Below, piece after piece: positions 34,231 through 45,236 of a DNA stretch of 64,000 nucleotides; position 1 is the stretch's first letter; each line of letters starts with the position of its first letter. The notes under the pieces are model-generated. The model saw only the letters and a program-made list of their open reading frames with translations, had not been told where the DNA came from and made no database searches. The position numbers were made by a program, and so were the translations under genes. The stretch comes from Delphinapterus leucas (Eukaryota > Chordata > Mammalia > Artiodactyla > Monodontidae), in the NCBI RefSeq assembly GCF_002288925.2, contig NW_022098031.1, forward strand, positions 12,559,047-12,623,046, read 5' to 3'.

Positions 34231-35279
34231 CATACACTTTTGGCAAGTACTGGAGGATGAATTTTCTGAGAATTGCCTCAAGTGCCAGTATTCTCTGGTA
34301 TCATGTATAAAATTAGACCCATAGGATACAGAGTTCAAAAGTATAGAAAACAAAGTTTGTGTCCTGTTAACAGAAACTTCGGACTCTGACAAAGTCTTTC
34401 CTAGACATACTCCTCTATTTTTACACGGAAATAAACTGCAAGGTTGTCTGCAGCTAGATGATGCACACACCCACCCCCCATTCCTCCAAAGTGCAGAGCT
34501 GTCTGCATTTTGAATCTGTCAAATCATTTCAACTCAATTCTAGGAAACCTCTAAGATCTGTGCCATGAAGCACAAAAGAAATGATTCGATTCATAACATT
34601 TAAAAGGCACTGTTACAAACTGGCCACCCAATGAAAGAGGCAGATGACCCCCAGATACTGTCTAGTTTTTACTGCAGCTACTTCCTAAGGAACCTGGCAA
34701 ACTGAGTTCTCTACAAAGTATGCCCTACACCCAGAGAGCTGAATGAGTAAACTTTGGGGTGGGGTTTCAATTTTTCATTTATATATTAGAGAATGTCTGC
34801 CAAATTCTTTATAGCAGAATTAATCAGTATATCCTGATAACAATGGCATATGGTCAGCTTTCAGTGTGGTAGAATCTGTGGGCATAATTCTAATGGAGCT
34901 CAGATGTTATCAAGTTACCTTGATAAAGGTTAACAGGAAGGGAGATGCCACACCATTTAGAATTAGAATTTGATCTGTCAGACAAGCGTTCTTATCCGCG
35001 CTGATTCTGACAGTGGTATTATGGTATACCCTTTGAAAAAGCATTAATAGCATGGACTTTAATCCAAGAGTGTACAGCTTGACTCATAGATAGTTCTGTT
35101 TATGGAATCAAAGGCAAAAAAGATCAATGAACACGACAAGAAGTCTTACCTCGTCTCAGTGTGGTAAAGCAAGGGGAGAACAGTAATCAGCAATGGAAGA
35201 GTGGCTCCTTAATGCAAGGTAGTAGATTGAGGAAACCAGACTTACCATTTTTCTTTGTTTTTATGAAGAAAATGAGTCA
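34231..35279. other. Unique DNA, no gene seen
   Basis: About 1 kb between two oppositely oriented SINEs. Only short ORFs without recognisable domains, and no known repeat identified. Confidence 0.4.
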
Positions 35280-35293
35280 TAGTTTTGCACTTT

Positions 35294-35617
35294 CTTTTTT
35301 TTTTTAATAAATGTATCCATTTATTTATTTTTGGCTGCATTGGGTCTTCGTTGCTGCATGCGGGCTTTCTCTAGTTGTGGCGAGTGGGGGCTACTCTTCG
35401 TTGCGGTGTGCGGGCTTCTCATTGCAGTGGCTTCTCTTGTTGTGGAGCACGGGCTCTAGGCGCGCGGGCTTCAGTAGTTGTGGCTCGCAGGCTCAGTAGC
35501 TGTGGCGCACGGGCTTAGTTGCTCCAAGGCATGTGGGATCTTCCCGGACCAGGGCTCGAACCCATGTCCCCTGCATTGGCAGGCAGATTCCCAACCACTG
35601 CGCCACCAGGGAAGCCC
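35294..35617 (-). mobile_element. CHR-1-like SINE (long form)
   Basis: Minus strand, T-rich tail at left, head ending GGGAAGCCC. Perfect 14-bp target-site duplication TAGTTTTGCACTTT at 35280-35293 and 35618-35631. Inverted relative to the SINE at 34001. Confidence 0.95.
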
Positions 35618-35835
35618 TAGTTTTGCACTTTGAATGAAATATAACATGGTTTCCTACTTTGAAAGGAGAGCCCACCAGGAAGGAATTATGTGCCAAGAAA
35701 GTCATTACAGTAAGTGGCCTGATAGAAAAGACACAGGCACATGGGACAGAACTGTAATAATTCTTGGAGGAAAAGGTATTTTTCTGAGATCTTTTTCAAC
35801 ATTTAGGCAAGTGATAGAAATTTTTAAAAGAGGTT

Positions 35836-36537
35836 TTTGGAGAAAGAAATAACAGGCGTTGGCGAGGATGTGGAGAAAAGGGATCCTTCATACACTCTTG
35901 GTGAGAATGTTAGTTGGTGCAGCCACTATGGAGAACAGTATGGCAATTCCTCAAAAAATTAAGCATAGAACTACCATATGACCCAGGTATCCCATTTCTG
36001 GGCATTTATCCAAAGAATATGAAAACACTAATTCGAAAAGATATATGCATCCCTATGTTCACCACAGCATTATTTATAATAGCCAAGATATGGTAACAAC
36101 CTAAGTAGCCATCAGTGGATGAACGGATAAAGAAGATGTGGAATATATATACACAATGGAATATTACTCAGTTATAAAAAAATAAAATCTTGCCATTTGC
36201 AGCAACAGAAATGGACCTTAAAGGTATTATGCTAAGTGAAGTAAGCCTGATGGAGAAAGACAAATACCATATTATTTCACTCTTATGTGGAATATAAAAA
36301 ACAAACAACAACAACAAAAAAACAGATGAACAAACCAAACCAAAACAAAACAAACATGTAGATAGAGAGAACAGAGCTGTAGTTATCGGAGGGGAAGGGG
36401 GGAGGGTGAAATGGGTAAAGGGGGTCAACTGTAGTAGTAAGCATGCTGTAGTGTATTTAGAAGTCGAAATATAATGTTATGCACATAAAACATATGTTGT
36501 TATAAACCAATGTTCCCTCAATAAAAAATAAATAAAA
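35836..36537 (+). mobile_element. LINE-1 3' end, 5'-truncated
   Basis: L1 ORF2 C-terminal region (GGCGAGGATGTGGAG to the CACCACAGCATTATTTATAATAGCC segment) followed by an AAC-rich and G-rich 3'UTR and an A-rich end (ATAAAAAATAAATAAAAG). Possible 10-bp target duplication AAAAGAGGTT at 35826-35835 and 36534-36543. ORF2 is open at 35914-36096 only. Confidence 0.85.
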
Positions 36538-36543
36538 GAGGTT

Positions 36544-37479
36544 GGGTTTGTTTGTTTTTTGGTTTGTTTTAACCAAATTTTAGGAAGAGACAGGCCTATA
36601 AACTATAAAATGTGGGAAAAGCATCATGAAATAATTCACCCAACCATCTAAAGAAACATGTGCTTCTACTCTTCCTCCTGGGGACATTATAACTCAGATG
36701 ACAATGCACAAGACCCTCAACTCTTGTCAGCCAAAATTGTTCACAGAAACTTACTAGGACCCTTCCCCTGCCCCCAAAGGAATATGCTGCACTGAAAAGA
36801 TTTTGAAGTTAAACAGTTTATGCATGATTTCCTCCATACTGTACAGACTTTTGGTGGCGGGGTAGAGTGGGGAAATGGGCAGGGAACCTGGTAAAGAAGA
36901 GGGAGAGGGAGGAAGCAGGATTCCTGACTTCAGCAGGCAGTGAACTGACAAATAACAAAGCGGCCATCAAGATGAGTAGATATTGGTCAGCCATGGTTAG
37001 AAGGGAAACCTCTCCAGAAGGACATTTTGGATGGAGTGAATCTGGATCTTCTCAGCCTAGCTCCTCATTTGAAACACAGAAGACAAAATATTTTGAGTGG
37101 TTATTTTCTTAATCCTTACTAGGATGATACACAATTACTGTCATTCTACATGTGCAGGGGTATGGACACCTTAGAATATTAGGGCTTAATTCTCTCACTG
37201 AACCCAGAGTGGGAAAGGCTACAGTGTTATTGATGGGGATGAAAAGATTTTGCTTTATCTAAACCTTACATGCCCCAAATTTCACTGTTCAACTGATACA
37301 TATGGTGAAATCTTAAAATAGTTATATTAAGTGCTAAAGATTAATTTGAGGATGAATTAATCATTTTATTTAAAATCTCTTAAGGGCAGAGATGGAAAAA
37401 AGTGGATTGGTAATTGTATAAATAGGACACTGGTCATTGTAAAGCCTTGAGAGGGTGCTTTTTAGTGATGCTTAAAATA
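36544..37479. other. Unique DNA, no gene seen
   Basis: Contains a (TTTG)-like patch at its start. No recognisable exon or repeat; ORFs are short. Confidence 0.4.
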
Positions 37480-37492
37480 AAACTAAATGAGG

Positions 37493-37793
37493 GGGCTTCC
37501 CTAGTGGCACAGTGGTTGAGAATCTGCCTGCCAATGCAGGGGACATGGGTTCGAACCCTGGTCTGGGAAGATCCCACATGCCACGGGGCAACTAGGCCCA
37601 TGAGCCACAACTACTGAGCCTGCATGTCTGGAGCCTGTGCTCCGCAACAAGAGAGGCCGCGACAGTGAGAGACCCGCGCACCACGATGAAGAGTGGCCCC
37701 CCGCTCACTGCAACTGGAGAAAGCCCTCACACAGAAACGAAGACCCAACACAGCCAAATATAAATAAATTAATTAATTAATTGATTTTAAAAA
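37493..37793 (+). mobile_element. CHR-1-like SINE (long form)
   Basis: Plus strand full-length copy: tRNA head (CTTCCCTAGTGGCACAGTGG), B-box (GGGTTCGAACCCTGG), middle modules, and an A/T-rich tail with TTAATTAATTAATTGATTTT. Perfect target-site duplication AAACTAAATGAGG at 37480-37492 and 37794-37806. Confidence 0.95.
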
Positions 37794-37806
37794 AAACTAA
37801 ATGAGG

Positions 37807-39397
37807 ACTCAAAAATATTAGCTTGGGGAAAAGAAAATGTTTCAATTAATCTTTTTCATTACTTTGGTGAAATTCCAGACAATCCGGAATGTAAAATGTA
37901 TATTATATGGTGTCTGATATTCAAATGAAGTCCATCTGAGATTTTAATGAAGACTCTGATGAATTTTCTAGACTGGACTGTCTGTCCCCAGGTCAAATTG
38001 AAAAATTGTAGTAGGTATGGTTTATTTTGGTTTCTTGGCCACCTCCCGTATTTTTCCAGAATCTAACCAGGGTTTTATTTTCACAGGACCTAGCTTTCAG
38101 AGCTAGTTTTTTTGGTTTGTTTGTTTGTTTGTTTTGGAGAGAAGTAGTCTCTGCTTTGAGAGATTAACTCCAAGGGACTTTGGTGGTTTGAACGCTCCAG
38201 CACTTGACCTTTTTCATTGGAAATTCTAGATGAGCAAAATCTCCTTAAGACTCAGATCTCTAGGGACAGAACTTTGAACTCTCTGGTGGGCTGATATTTA
38301 GCATTTTAGCATAGGAAGTTCAAATCAGCTACGTAGATTGATCCCTACTCATAAAAATAATTCTGCTTTCAGATTACTCTATAGAAGGCATTTTTCCCCA
38401 AATATTCTTAATTTCTATAAGGTCATGGATCTTTCATCACAGCTGGGCACTTGAGCATATTTCTGTGTTTCTAGGAAAGCCACCATATATCTGCGTATTT
38501 TAACTTGTATTTTCCTAAAAAGTATAGCATCCATTCCAACTTCAGTATTTATGTGTCTTCAGAGTATAGCTAGTGACTTACATAGATCAGAAGATATATG
38601 CATGTGTAATCTGTAATATACATTTGTATATATGTAATACATATGTATAATTTGTATACATATAACATATATACATGAATACGCATATATACACATACAA
38701 ACATGCACACACAAATTTATTTGATGCTGTGCAAAAATACACTTATTTTTTTCCATACTTAAACCGTCAATACTGTAATGGGCACAGCCCATATCTTACT
38801 CCTCTCAGTATCTCCAGAACCAGGCAAAATGCCTAGAACATATCAGGCAATCAATAACTATAAATATGTAAATAAATGAAGTGAAATTGATATTAAATTA
38901 GTAACTTATTTTCTGTTCACACATCTCCCCCCAAACAGAAATGTGTTAGTGAAATGAAATAGTGGGCTGAAAATGATTTACGAGAAATGTATGTAAAAGT
39001 GCTATGTAAAATTTTATATAAATATGGTGTAGTGTTATGTTCCCATGAAATATTAACATTTGAAATGTTATAACTGTACAATATACGTAGTTTTAATAAT
39101 AGACCCTGGATTAATAATAGTCAATTGAGACTAGGTCGTTAGCTGAGGAATAGGTCCTTGACTTAAAATATCAATAAGAGGATAATTCATGGGTGTAATC
39201 ATTTTTCTTCCTAGCCTCAAATAACATTAAACGTTGTTCTGTGACATAGAAACAATTTGATAGGTATTCTAATATTAAGATGCTGCTAATCATTTGACTA
39301 TGTAGGCACATCATTTTAATGGGTGGTATGTTACAATATTGATTTCATTATTTACTATTTAGCTTTTATTTTAGGGTATGAGTGCTAGAGATTAGGG
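37807..39397. other. Gene-free AT-rich stretch
   Basis: Holds a (TTTG)n at 38117-38136 and a TA/CA-alternating tract at 38600-38712 (ACATATGTATAATTTGTATAC style). No gene is recognised. Confidence 0.4.
38600..38712. repeat. AT-rich alternating purine-pyrimidine tract
   Basis: Imperfect TA/CA/TG dinucleotide alternation over about 110 bp, with several short palindromes such as ACATATGT. Confidence 0.6.
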
Positions 39398-39477
39398 TTT
39401 TTTTTATTTGTTTTTAATTGAAGTATAGTTGATTTACAATTTTGTATTAGTTTCTGGTGTACAGCAAAGTGATTCAG

Positions 39478-39508
<31 letters not shown>

Positions 39509-39703
39509 CTTTTTTCATATTCTTTTCCATTACGATTTATTACAGGATACTGAATATAATTCCCTGTGCTATACAGTAGGTCCTTGTTATCCTTGTTGTT
39601 TATCTCTTTTATATATGGTAGTTTGTATCTGCTAATCCCAAACTCCTAATTTATCCCTCCCCCTTGCTTTCCATTTTGGTAACCATAAGTTTGCTTTCTA
39701 TGG
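39398..39703 (-). mobile_element. LINE-1 3'UTR fragment
   Basis: Minus strand: complement of the L1 3' end (TTTTTAATTGAAGTATAGTTG at the tail side, then CCCTGTGCTATACAGTAGGTCC and TCCATTTTGGTAACCATAAG). Contains a (TG)n expansion at 39478-39503. Confidence 0.85.
39478..39503. repeat. (TG)n microsatellite inside L1 3'UTR
   Basis: Thirteen TG units located where the L1 consensus has a short TATATA-type run; the complement of the site expanded as (AT)n at 9379-9411. Confidence 0.92.
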
Positions 39704-40464
39704 AGATTTTTTTAACAGCATTAACTAAGGTTTTAAGATATATGAAGAAAATTCTAATAAGGACACATTATTGATTCCTTATCCTCAACCATGGCCAACA
39801 GTTCACCAGAGAAGAGTTGGGCTGAGGCTGTTGAATTGTATGCAGTGTAGACACCAACATGAGAATCATGGAAAACAATAGATGGTTTAGTTTTCTTTCT
39901 AGAGAAGCATGAGCATTGATTCATTTCGATGGCTATCTTTGTACAGCAAACAGAATCTTTTAATAGAAAAACAATCCTTTGTTTATTTTGTGTGTAGAAC
40001 CTATGTGTTAACTTGAGATATATTTGGGGAGTTTGTACTGTAAGATACCATTTTTATGGTCTAAAATCCAGGTAGAACTTCTTTTTATTTTCCACTGGAG
40101 AGAGTTTACATTACATAGCAACAATTCACCAGGAGTTAATAGTTATTGAGCCTCTAGTGGGTACATGTCTTTTAAATGTCCATTTTTAGAGGACATACTA
40201 GATACACTGTCAGAATGAACAACCATTTGAAAGGGAAAAGAATTGTTCTCTTAGATTGAGTTCAGTGTATATATATAGTTTATGTTAAATTAGAATCTAT
40301 ACTGAGATGTGTCCTTTTTCAGTAACCTATAAAATAAAAGTAGTACATTAATAGTCACATCCTCAAGGATTGTGTGACACTATATTACATGCATGTGGAA
40401 GTGTAGCTTTGAAATGTTTTATTTTGAAGGAAATAAAGTTGTTTTCAAAAAGGAATGTACAGTG

Positions 40465-40900
40465 ACAGCTTCATTCATTCCTTCACAAATATTTATTGAG
40501 TACGCAAATGTCAGATAAAGCTGTGGGTGGTGGGTATTCACACCACCGTGCACAAAACAAGTGTTGCTCTTAAACTATGGAGGCTACTTTTAATGGTAAA
40601 GTCAGACAATAAACAAATACACGAATAAATGCACACTCTCAGTGTTATGCAGAAGTTAAAGGAGGACATAGGGGTAGAGAGTAAGGGGCAAGGCACTAAG
40701 TGAGGTGGGGGATGTCATCTCATCAGGGATGGCCTCTGATGAGATAATATCTGGGCCAAGACCTGAGAGCCATGTGATTATCTGGGGGAAGAATATTCTG
40801 CACAGAGGGAACAGCAAGTGCAAAGGCCCTGAGGTAGGAATGAGCTTGGCATGTGAGGCTCACCGAGAGGACAATATTGTTAGAGCAGAGTAAGAGTTGA
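40465..40900. repeat. L2 element, well preserved
   Basis: Runs from TTCATTCATTCCTTCACAAATATTTATTGAG through AGACAATAAACAAATACACG to GGGAAGAATATTCTGCACAGAGGGAACAGCAAGTGCAAAGGCCCTGAGG (each shown here as joined consensus blocks, imperfect in places). The order matches the L2 3' half. The 62-codon open frame at 40705-40893 is repeat-derived. Confidence 0.8.
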
Positions 40901-41213
40901 GTAAAGTAAGCAAAGCAAAGCGTTGAGGAGCTACTTTTTAAATAGGGATTTTAAGTTGATTGCTTATCCTCTCCATATGCAGTCACACCCCTGAGATCTC
41001 TAAAAAGGTACAGATTACAAGAATACAAGGATTCAAGCTTATTTAGTACCATACTTTACTTTCTAGGCATTTCTTCATGTTTATTAGGACCGTTCCTAGC
41101 TGCAAAGACAGCCCTCATCTAGATCCACGGTCAGCGTAGACTGCATTAAGTTCTCAAAGTAATTTGCTAATTAATAGGAGCAATAATCCTGTGCATTGTT
41201 CCCATTGTTCTTA

Positions 41214-41525
41214 TTGATTCCTTTTTCTTTTTAATTAGGATGAGCTGTGGTTTAACAACTTTTTTTTTTATACAGCAGGTTCTTATTAGTCACCAGTTTT
41301 ATACACATCAGTGTATACATGTCAGTCCCAATCGCCCAATTCATCCCACCACCACCACCCCCTCCACTTTCCCCCCTTGGTGTCCATACGTTTGTTCTCT
41401 ACATCTGTGTCTCTATTTCTGCTCTGCAAACCGGTTCAGCTGTACCATTTTTCTAGGTTCCACATATATGCGTTAATATACGATATTTGTTTTTCTCTTT
41501 CTGACTTACCTTGTTGATTCCTTTT
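41214..41525 (-). mobile_element. LINE-1 3' end, strongly 5'-truncated, possible 3' transduction
   Basis: Minus strand. L1 3'UTR complement occupies 41270-41513 (same subfamily as the L1 ending at 30470, including the ACCACCACC run). Its first poly(T) is 41260-41269. A further 27 bp of non-L1 sequence (41233-41259) precedes a second T-rich tract (41222-41232). A 12-bp target duplication TTGATTCCTTTT lies outside both tails at 41214-41225 and 41514-41525. Confidence 0.85.
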
Positions 41526-41821
41526 GTCTCTACCTCTCTGGGGTTTTTCTGGCATTAACATGTCAATCGAATAAACATTCTTCATCATGTATGTTGTTTG
41601 TTAACTATTGAAATCATTGTGTACCATTAATTTCACTAATAAGTACATTTTAAACTTGAGAATTTGCCTTCCTAAGGGTTTATGAGGAAGGAATTACCTT
41701 CTAAGGGTGAGAGAAGACAGTAAACTACTCACTTACAAAATTTAAAATACCTTTGGTTCTGTAAGAACCAAAATTTAAGTTAAATCCCCCAAATAACTTT
41801 TTCAGGTATTTCACATGCCAT

Positions 41822-42031
41822 TCTTTTTTTTTTTTCCCCCCCCCCGGTATGCGGGCCTCTCACTGTTGTGGCCTCTCCCGTTGCGGAGCACAGGCTCCGG
41901 ACGCGCAGGCTCAGCGGCCATGGCTCATGGGCCCAGCCGCTCCGTGGCATGTGGGATCTCCCCCGACCGGGGCACGAACCCGCGTCCCCTGCATCGGCAG
42001 GCGGACTCTCAACCACTGCGCCAGGGAAGCC
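41822..42031 (-). mobile_element. CHR-2-like SINE with T/C homopolymer tail junction
   Basis: Minus strand. The tail region is T13 then C10 (41824-41845), followed by the usual body. The head is shortened (GCGCCAGGGAAGCC, with four bases of the normal GCCACCAGGG lost). Confidence 0.92.
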
Positions 42032-43118
42032 TGCTTTTTCAAGGATTTAAGAGTAAACTTTAAAATCACTTAAAATAAAGTCCCTTCTGTTGTGTGGAAG
42101 ACAGTATGGCTATCATGCTTTGTGTATTGTCTTTCTCTTATCCAGCTAAGGTTTTATTAATTGTCATGGCAGTTTGGTACATGTGGGGTTGGGGGATCTT
42201 TAAATGCAGTGAAAAGGAAACCTGTTGTAGCTGGAAATAAACCAGCTCAAACCCATCTAAACAGAGGAGTGGGGATGGTGCAGCTTTTAGAATCTGCTTC
42301 TCTAACCAGAGTCAGATGTCCTCTATTTTTAAGCCTGGGAAAAATTATCTTCTAATCAAAGATCATTAGCTCAATAAAAATAATCTTCTATTGATGGGAA
42401 GGACCTAAAAGGACTTTACTTCATTTGAGCAGAAGGTTGGAGTAAAGCTTGGATTTTCAGCCCCAAAGACACCTCACTTAAAGACATAGCCTGCGTGTCC
42501 CCACCACCTTTCCTGATGCTGTTTTCTGTCCAGCTATGAGGATTAGGCACCAAAGCAACCCCCAAAGACAGAAATGTTCAACTTTGCGTGGGGTCCTCTT
42601 GAAGTCTGAGAGGGACTTCTCCGGGGGATCACACCATATGCTGACACTTCATCATGTTTCTCCTCTCAGGACCCTTGCTGGTAATGCATCTTTGATGGAG
42701 AAATGGTCATTAGAGAGTTGTCTCACATCATTAAAAATGACAACTTGATGAGGCAAATCTAACCTTTTGATTAATTCCCTGCAACTGGCAATGCTAGACT
42801 AGAGTTGAACAACTCCCATATTTTCTTATTTAAATCAAAATCAAACTATAGTTTCAACTTTTAGAAATATTGTATGTGCTGCCAGAGTCATGATTGGTGC
42901 TACTGGGTCATTCTAGTAGAGAAAATAGAGAATAGGAAGATTTCCAGATTATTAGGATTTTCTATTGGGTTGAAAACCCCATGAGACTAAACACTAAAAA
43001 GCTAAAGAGAAAGTGTCTTTTGTAAACATTGCATTCCTAAAAGAATCTGAGAGAACTGGGTTGCAAACTGAAATGCTGACAAGAGCCAGGCGTTTCATAG
43101 CTATTTAATAAATAAATA
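42032..43118. other. Unique DNA, no gene seen
   Basis: Normal composition; ORFs are short and lack domains. No known repeat is recognised. Confidence 0.4.
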
Positions 43119-43236
43119 GGACTTCCCTGGTGGCACAGTGGTTGGGAGTCCGCCTGCCGATGCAGGGGACACGGGTAACAGTGAGAGGCCCGCATACAGC
43201 TAAATAAATAATAAATAAATAAATAAATAAATAAAT
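43119..43236 (+). mobile_element. CHR-2-like SINE with internal deletion and (AAAT)n tail
   Basis: Plus strand. The head GGACTTCCCTGGTGGCACAG runs to GGGGACACGGGT at 43176, then jumps directly to AACAGTGAGAGGCCCGC at 43177, omitting about 105 bp of the normal body including part of the B-box. The tail is (AAAT)n, 43202-43234. Confidence 0.9.
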
Positions 43237-43769
43237 GTATAAGTGCCATCCTGCATGACCTAGACTGACCTGGACACACTGTTGGCGTGTTAAACACCTA
43301 AGGGCACAGTCTTTAGGTTTGCAAAGAAGTATGTTCTCTCCAATCTGCATGGAACACTGGGCCCTCTCAGTCCATCTGTATTTTTCCCTTTCTTGGAGGC
43401 TAGGATACAATGAAAAATTTCCAAACAACAGTTCAAGCAGTAATCCATGTTAACTGACAGTTGACCTTGGTGTCACAGTGGCAATGGGAGGGCAGTGGTG
43501 GTGTCACCTTGGGAACATATGGCCTGTGTAAAGGTGGCTGCAGTTCCTCACCTTGATCGCTGCCAGGCAGAAGTACAAGCCTGATATTGTCAGATATTTA
43601 GATTTTTGTGATAAAAGCCAGGAATCTGGTTTTTTAATAGGAAACCTCCCAATTTTAAAATGTTGCTTCTGTTTAAAAAATACTGTGTTGGCAAATGAAA
43701 TTCACTTCTAACTCAGACTTTGCACGTGGTTGCCAGTTTCCAAGCTGTGCATTTGTATGTTCTGTAGCA

Positions 43770-43870
43770 AAAACAGAAGTTGTTTATTCATCCATCCATT
43801 CCTTTATTCATTCAACAAACATTTACTGAGTATTGCATCATGATTAGTGCTATGGGGCTTTCAAAGATAA
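43770..43870. repeat. L2-like fragment
   Basis: TTCATCCATCCATTCCTTTATTCATTCAACAAACATTTACTGAGTATTG in broken form: the L2 3' hallmark, short copy. Confidence 0.6.
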
Positions 43871-44638
43871 ATGAAATATGGGGTCTTTGCACCAAAGAAC
43901 TGAGTCTAGTGGATGCCTCCCCCCAGCCTGGAAAACCGTACTCATCATTCAATTATTCCCTGTCGTTTTGTAGGCTTCAAATCAACACCTACGCTTCCAA
44001 CCTCTCACCTGACCTGCAGCATATCTCTTTTCCTTCGACTATGATATATCAGTAAACCAAGACTACTTGTATCAGCATGAATACATGTTCAAAGCATAAT
44101 AGTGAGAAAAAAATTTTAAGGTGCAAAGAAATATGCAGAATGATTTTATGTGATTTTTAAGGCACACAAAATACTATATATTATAGGAACATTCAATTGT
44201 AGGAAAAGTATAAAAACCTCCACAGCTGAAGGATAACAACACCCACTTAAGGACAGTGGTTGCCTCTGGGGGAAGAGGGAGGGAAATGTGATGGAGATGT
44301 TGGTCTGTAGTTGTATTTGCAACACTTTGTTTTTTAAAAATTATCTAACAAATGTAAACATTTGTTAAGTCTTGATGATGGGGGACTTAGGCATCCCATG
44401 TTTTCTCCATCATCCTGCTTAGAATATTTTAAATAGGTAATAAAAATAAAATAAGAATGTAAAAACACAACGTGACTAAATTAGATTTTTTTTTTTTATT
44501 CCTGAAAGAATGCCTTTTCTAATTTTCACCATTGCTTTAGTGGCACCAGCCTCCCAGACTTAAAATATTTAAAATTTCCCTCTTGTTTATCCCTGGGGGC
44601 TAATCCAGTCTGTTACTTACAAAATCTACCTACAAAAC
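43871..44638. other. Unassigned AT-rich DNA
   Basis: No gene. The 44200-44460 part (GGACAGTGGTTGCCTCTGGGG) resembles an old L1 3' region, but the assignment is uncertain. Confidence 0.35.
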
Positions 44639-44639
44639 A

Positions 44640-44912
44640 TCTTTCCAAATGAACCTATGGTTACCAGGAGGGAAGGGGGTAGGGATAGATTGGCAGTTTG
44701 GGATTGACATGTATAATACATACTGCTATATTTAAAATAGATAATCAGCAAGGACCTACTGTATAGCACAGGGAACTCTGCTCAATATTCTGTAATAACC
44801 TAAATGGGAAAACATTTTGAAAAAAACTGAATCACTTTGCGTACACCTGAAACTAACACAACGTTATTAATCAACTATACTCCAATATAAAATAAAAATT
44901 AAAAACAAAATC
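44640..44912 (+). mobile_element. LINE-1 3'UTR fragment
   Basis: Plus strand L1 3' end: AACCTATGGTTACCAGGAGG, then GTATAGCACAGGGAACTCTG, then TACTCCAATATAAAATAAAAATT. Possible short target duplication ATCTTTCCA on both sides. Same family as the tails at 9475 and 39398. Confidence 0.85.
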
Positions 44913-45030
44913 TTTCCATTTTTATTGTATCATTATGGCACACACATCATCATTTAACACTCTCGTCACCTCCCCAAATATCTGATGACCTCCACATTCC
45001 CCGTCGTCTCCATCTGTGTAATGCTGTTAC

Positions 45031-45236
45031 TTTTTTTTTTTTTTTGCGGTACGCGGGCCTCTCACTGTTGCGGCCTCTCCCGTTGCGGAGCACAGGCTCC
45101 GGACGCGCAGGCTCAGCGGCCATGGCTCACGGGCCCAGCCGCTCCGCGGCATGTGGGATCCTCCCAGACCGGGGCACGAACCCACGTCCCCTGCATCAGC
45201 AGGCGGACTCTCAACCACTGAGCCACCAGGGAAGCC
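45031..45236 (-). mobile_element. CHR-2-like SINE
   Basis: Minus strand; poly(T) 45031-45045, body, head ending GGGAAGCCC. Flanks TGCTGTTACTTTTT and TGCAGTTACTTTTT form an imperfect target duplication. High CpG retention. Confidence 0.94.
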
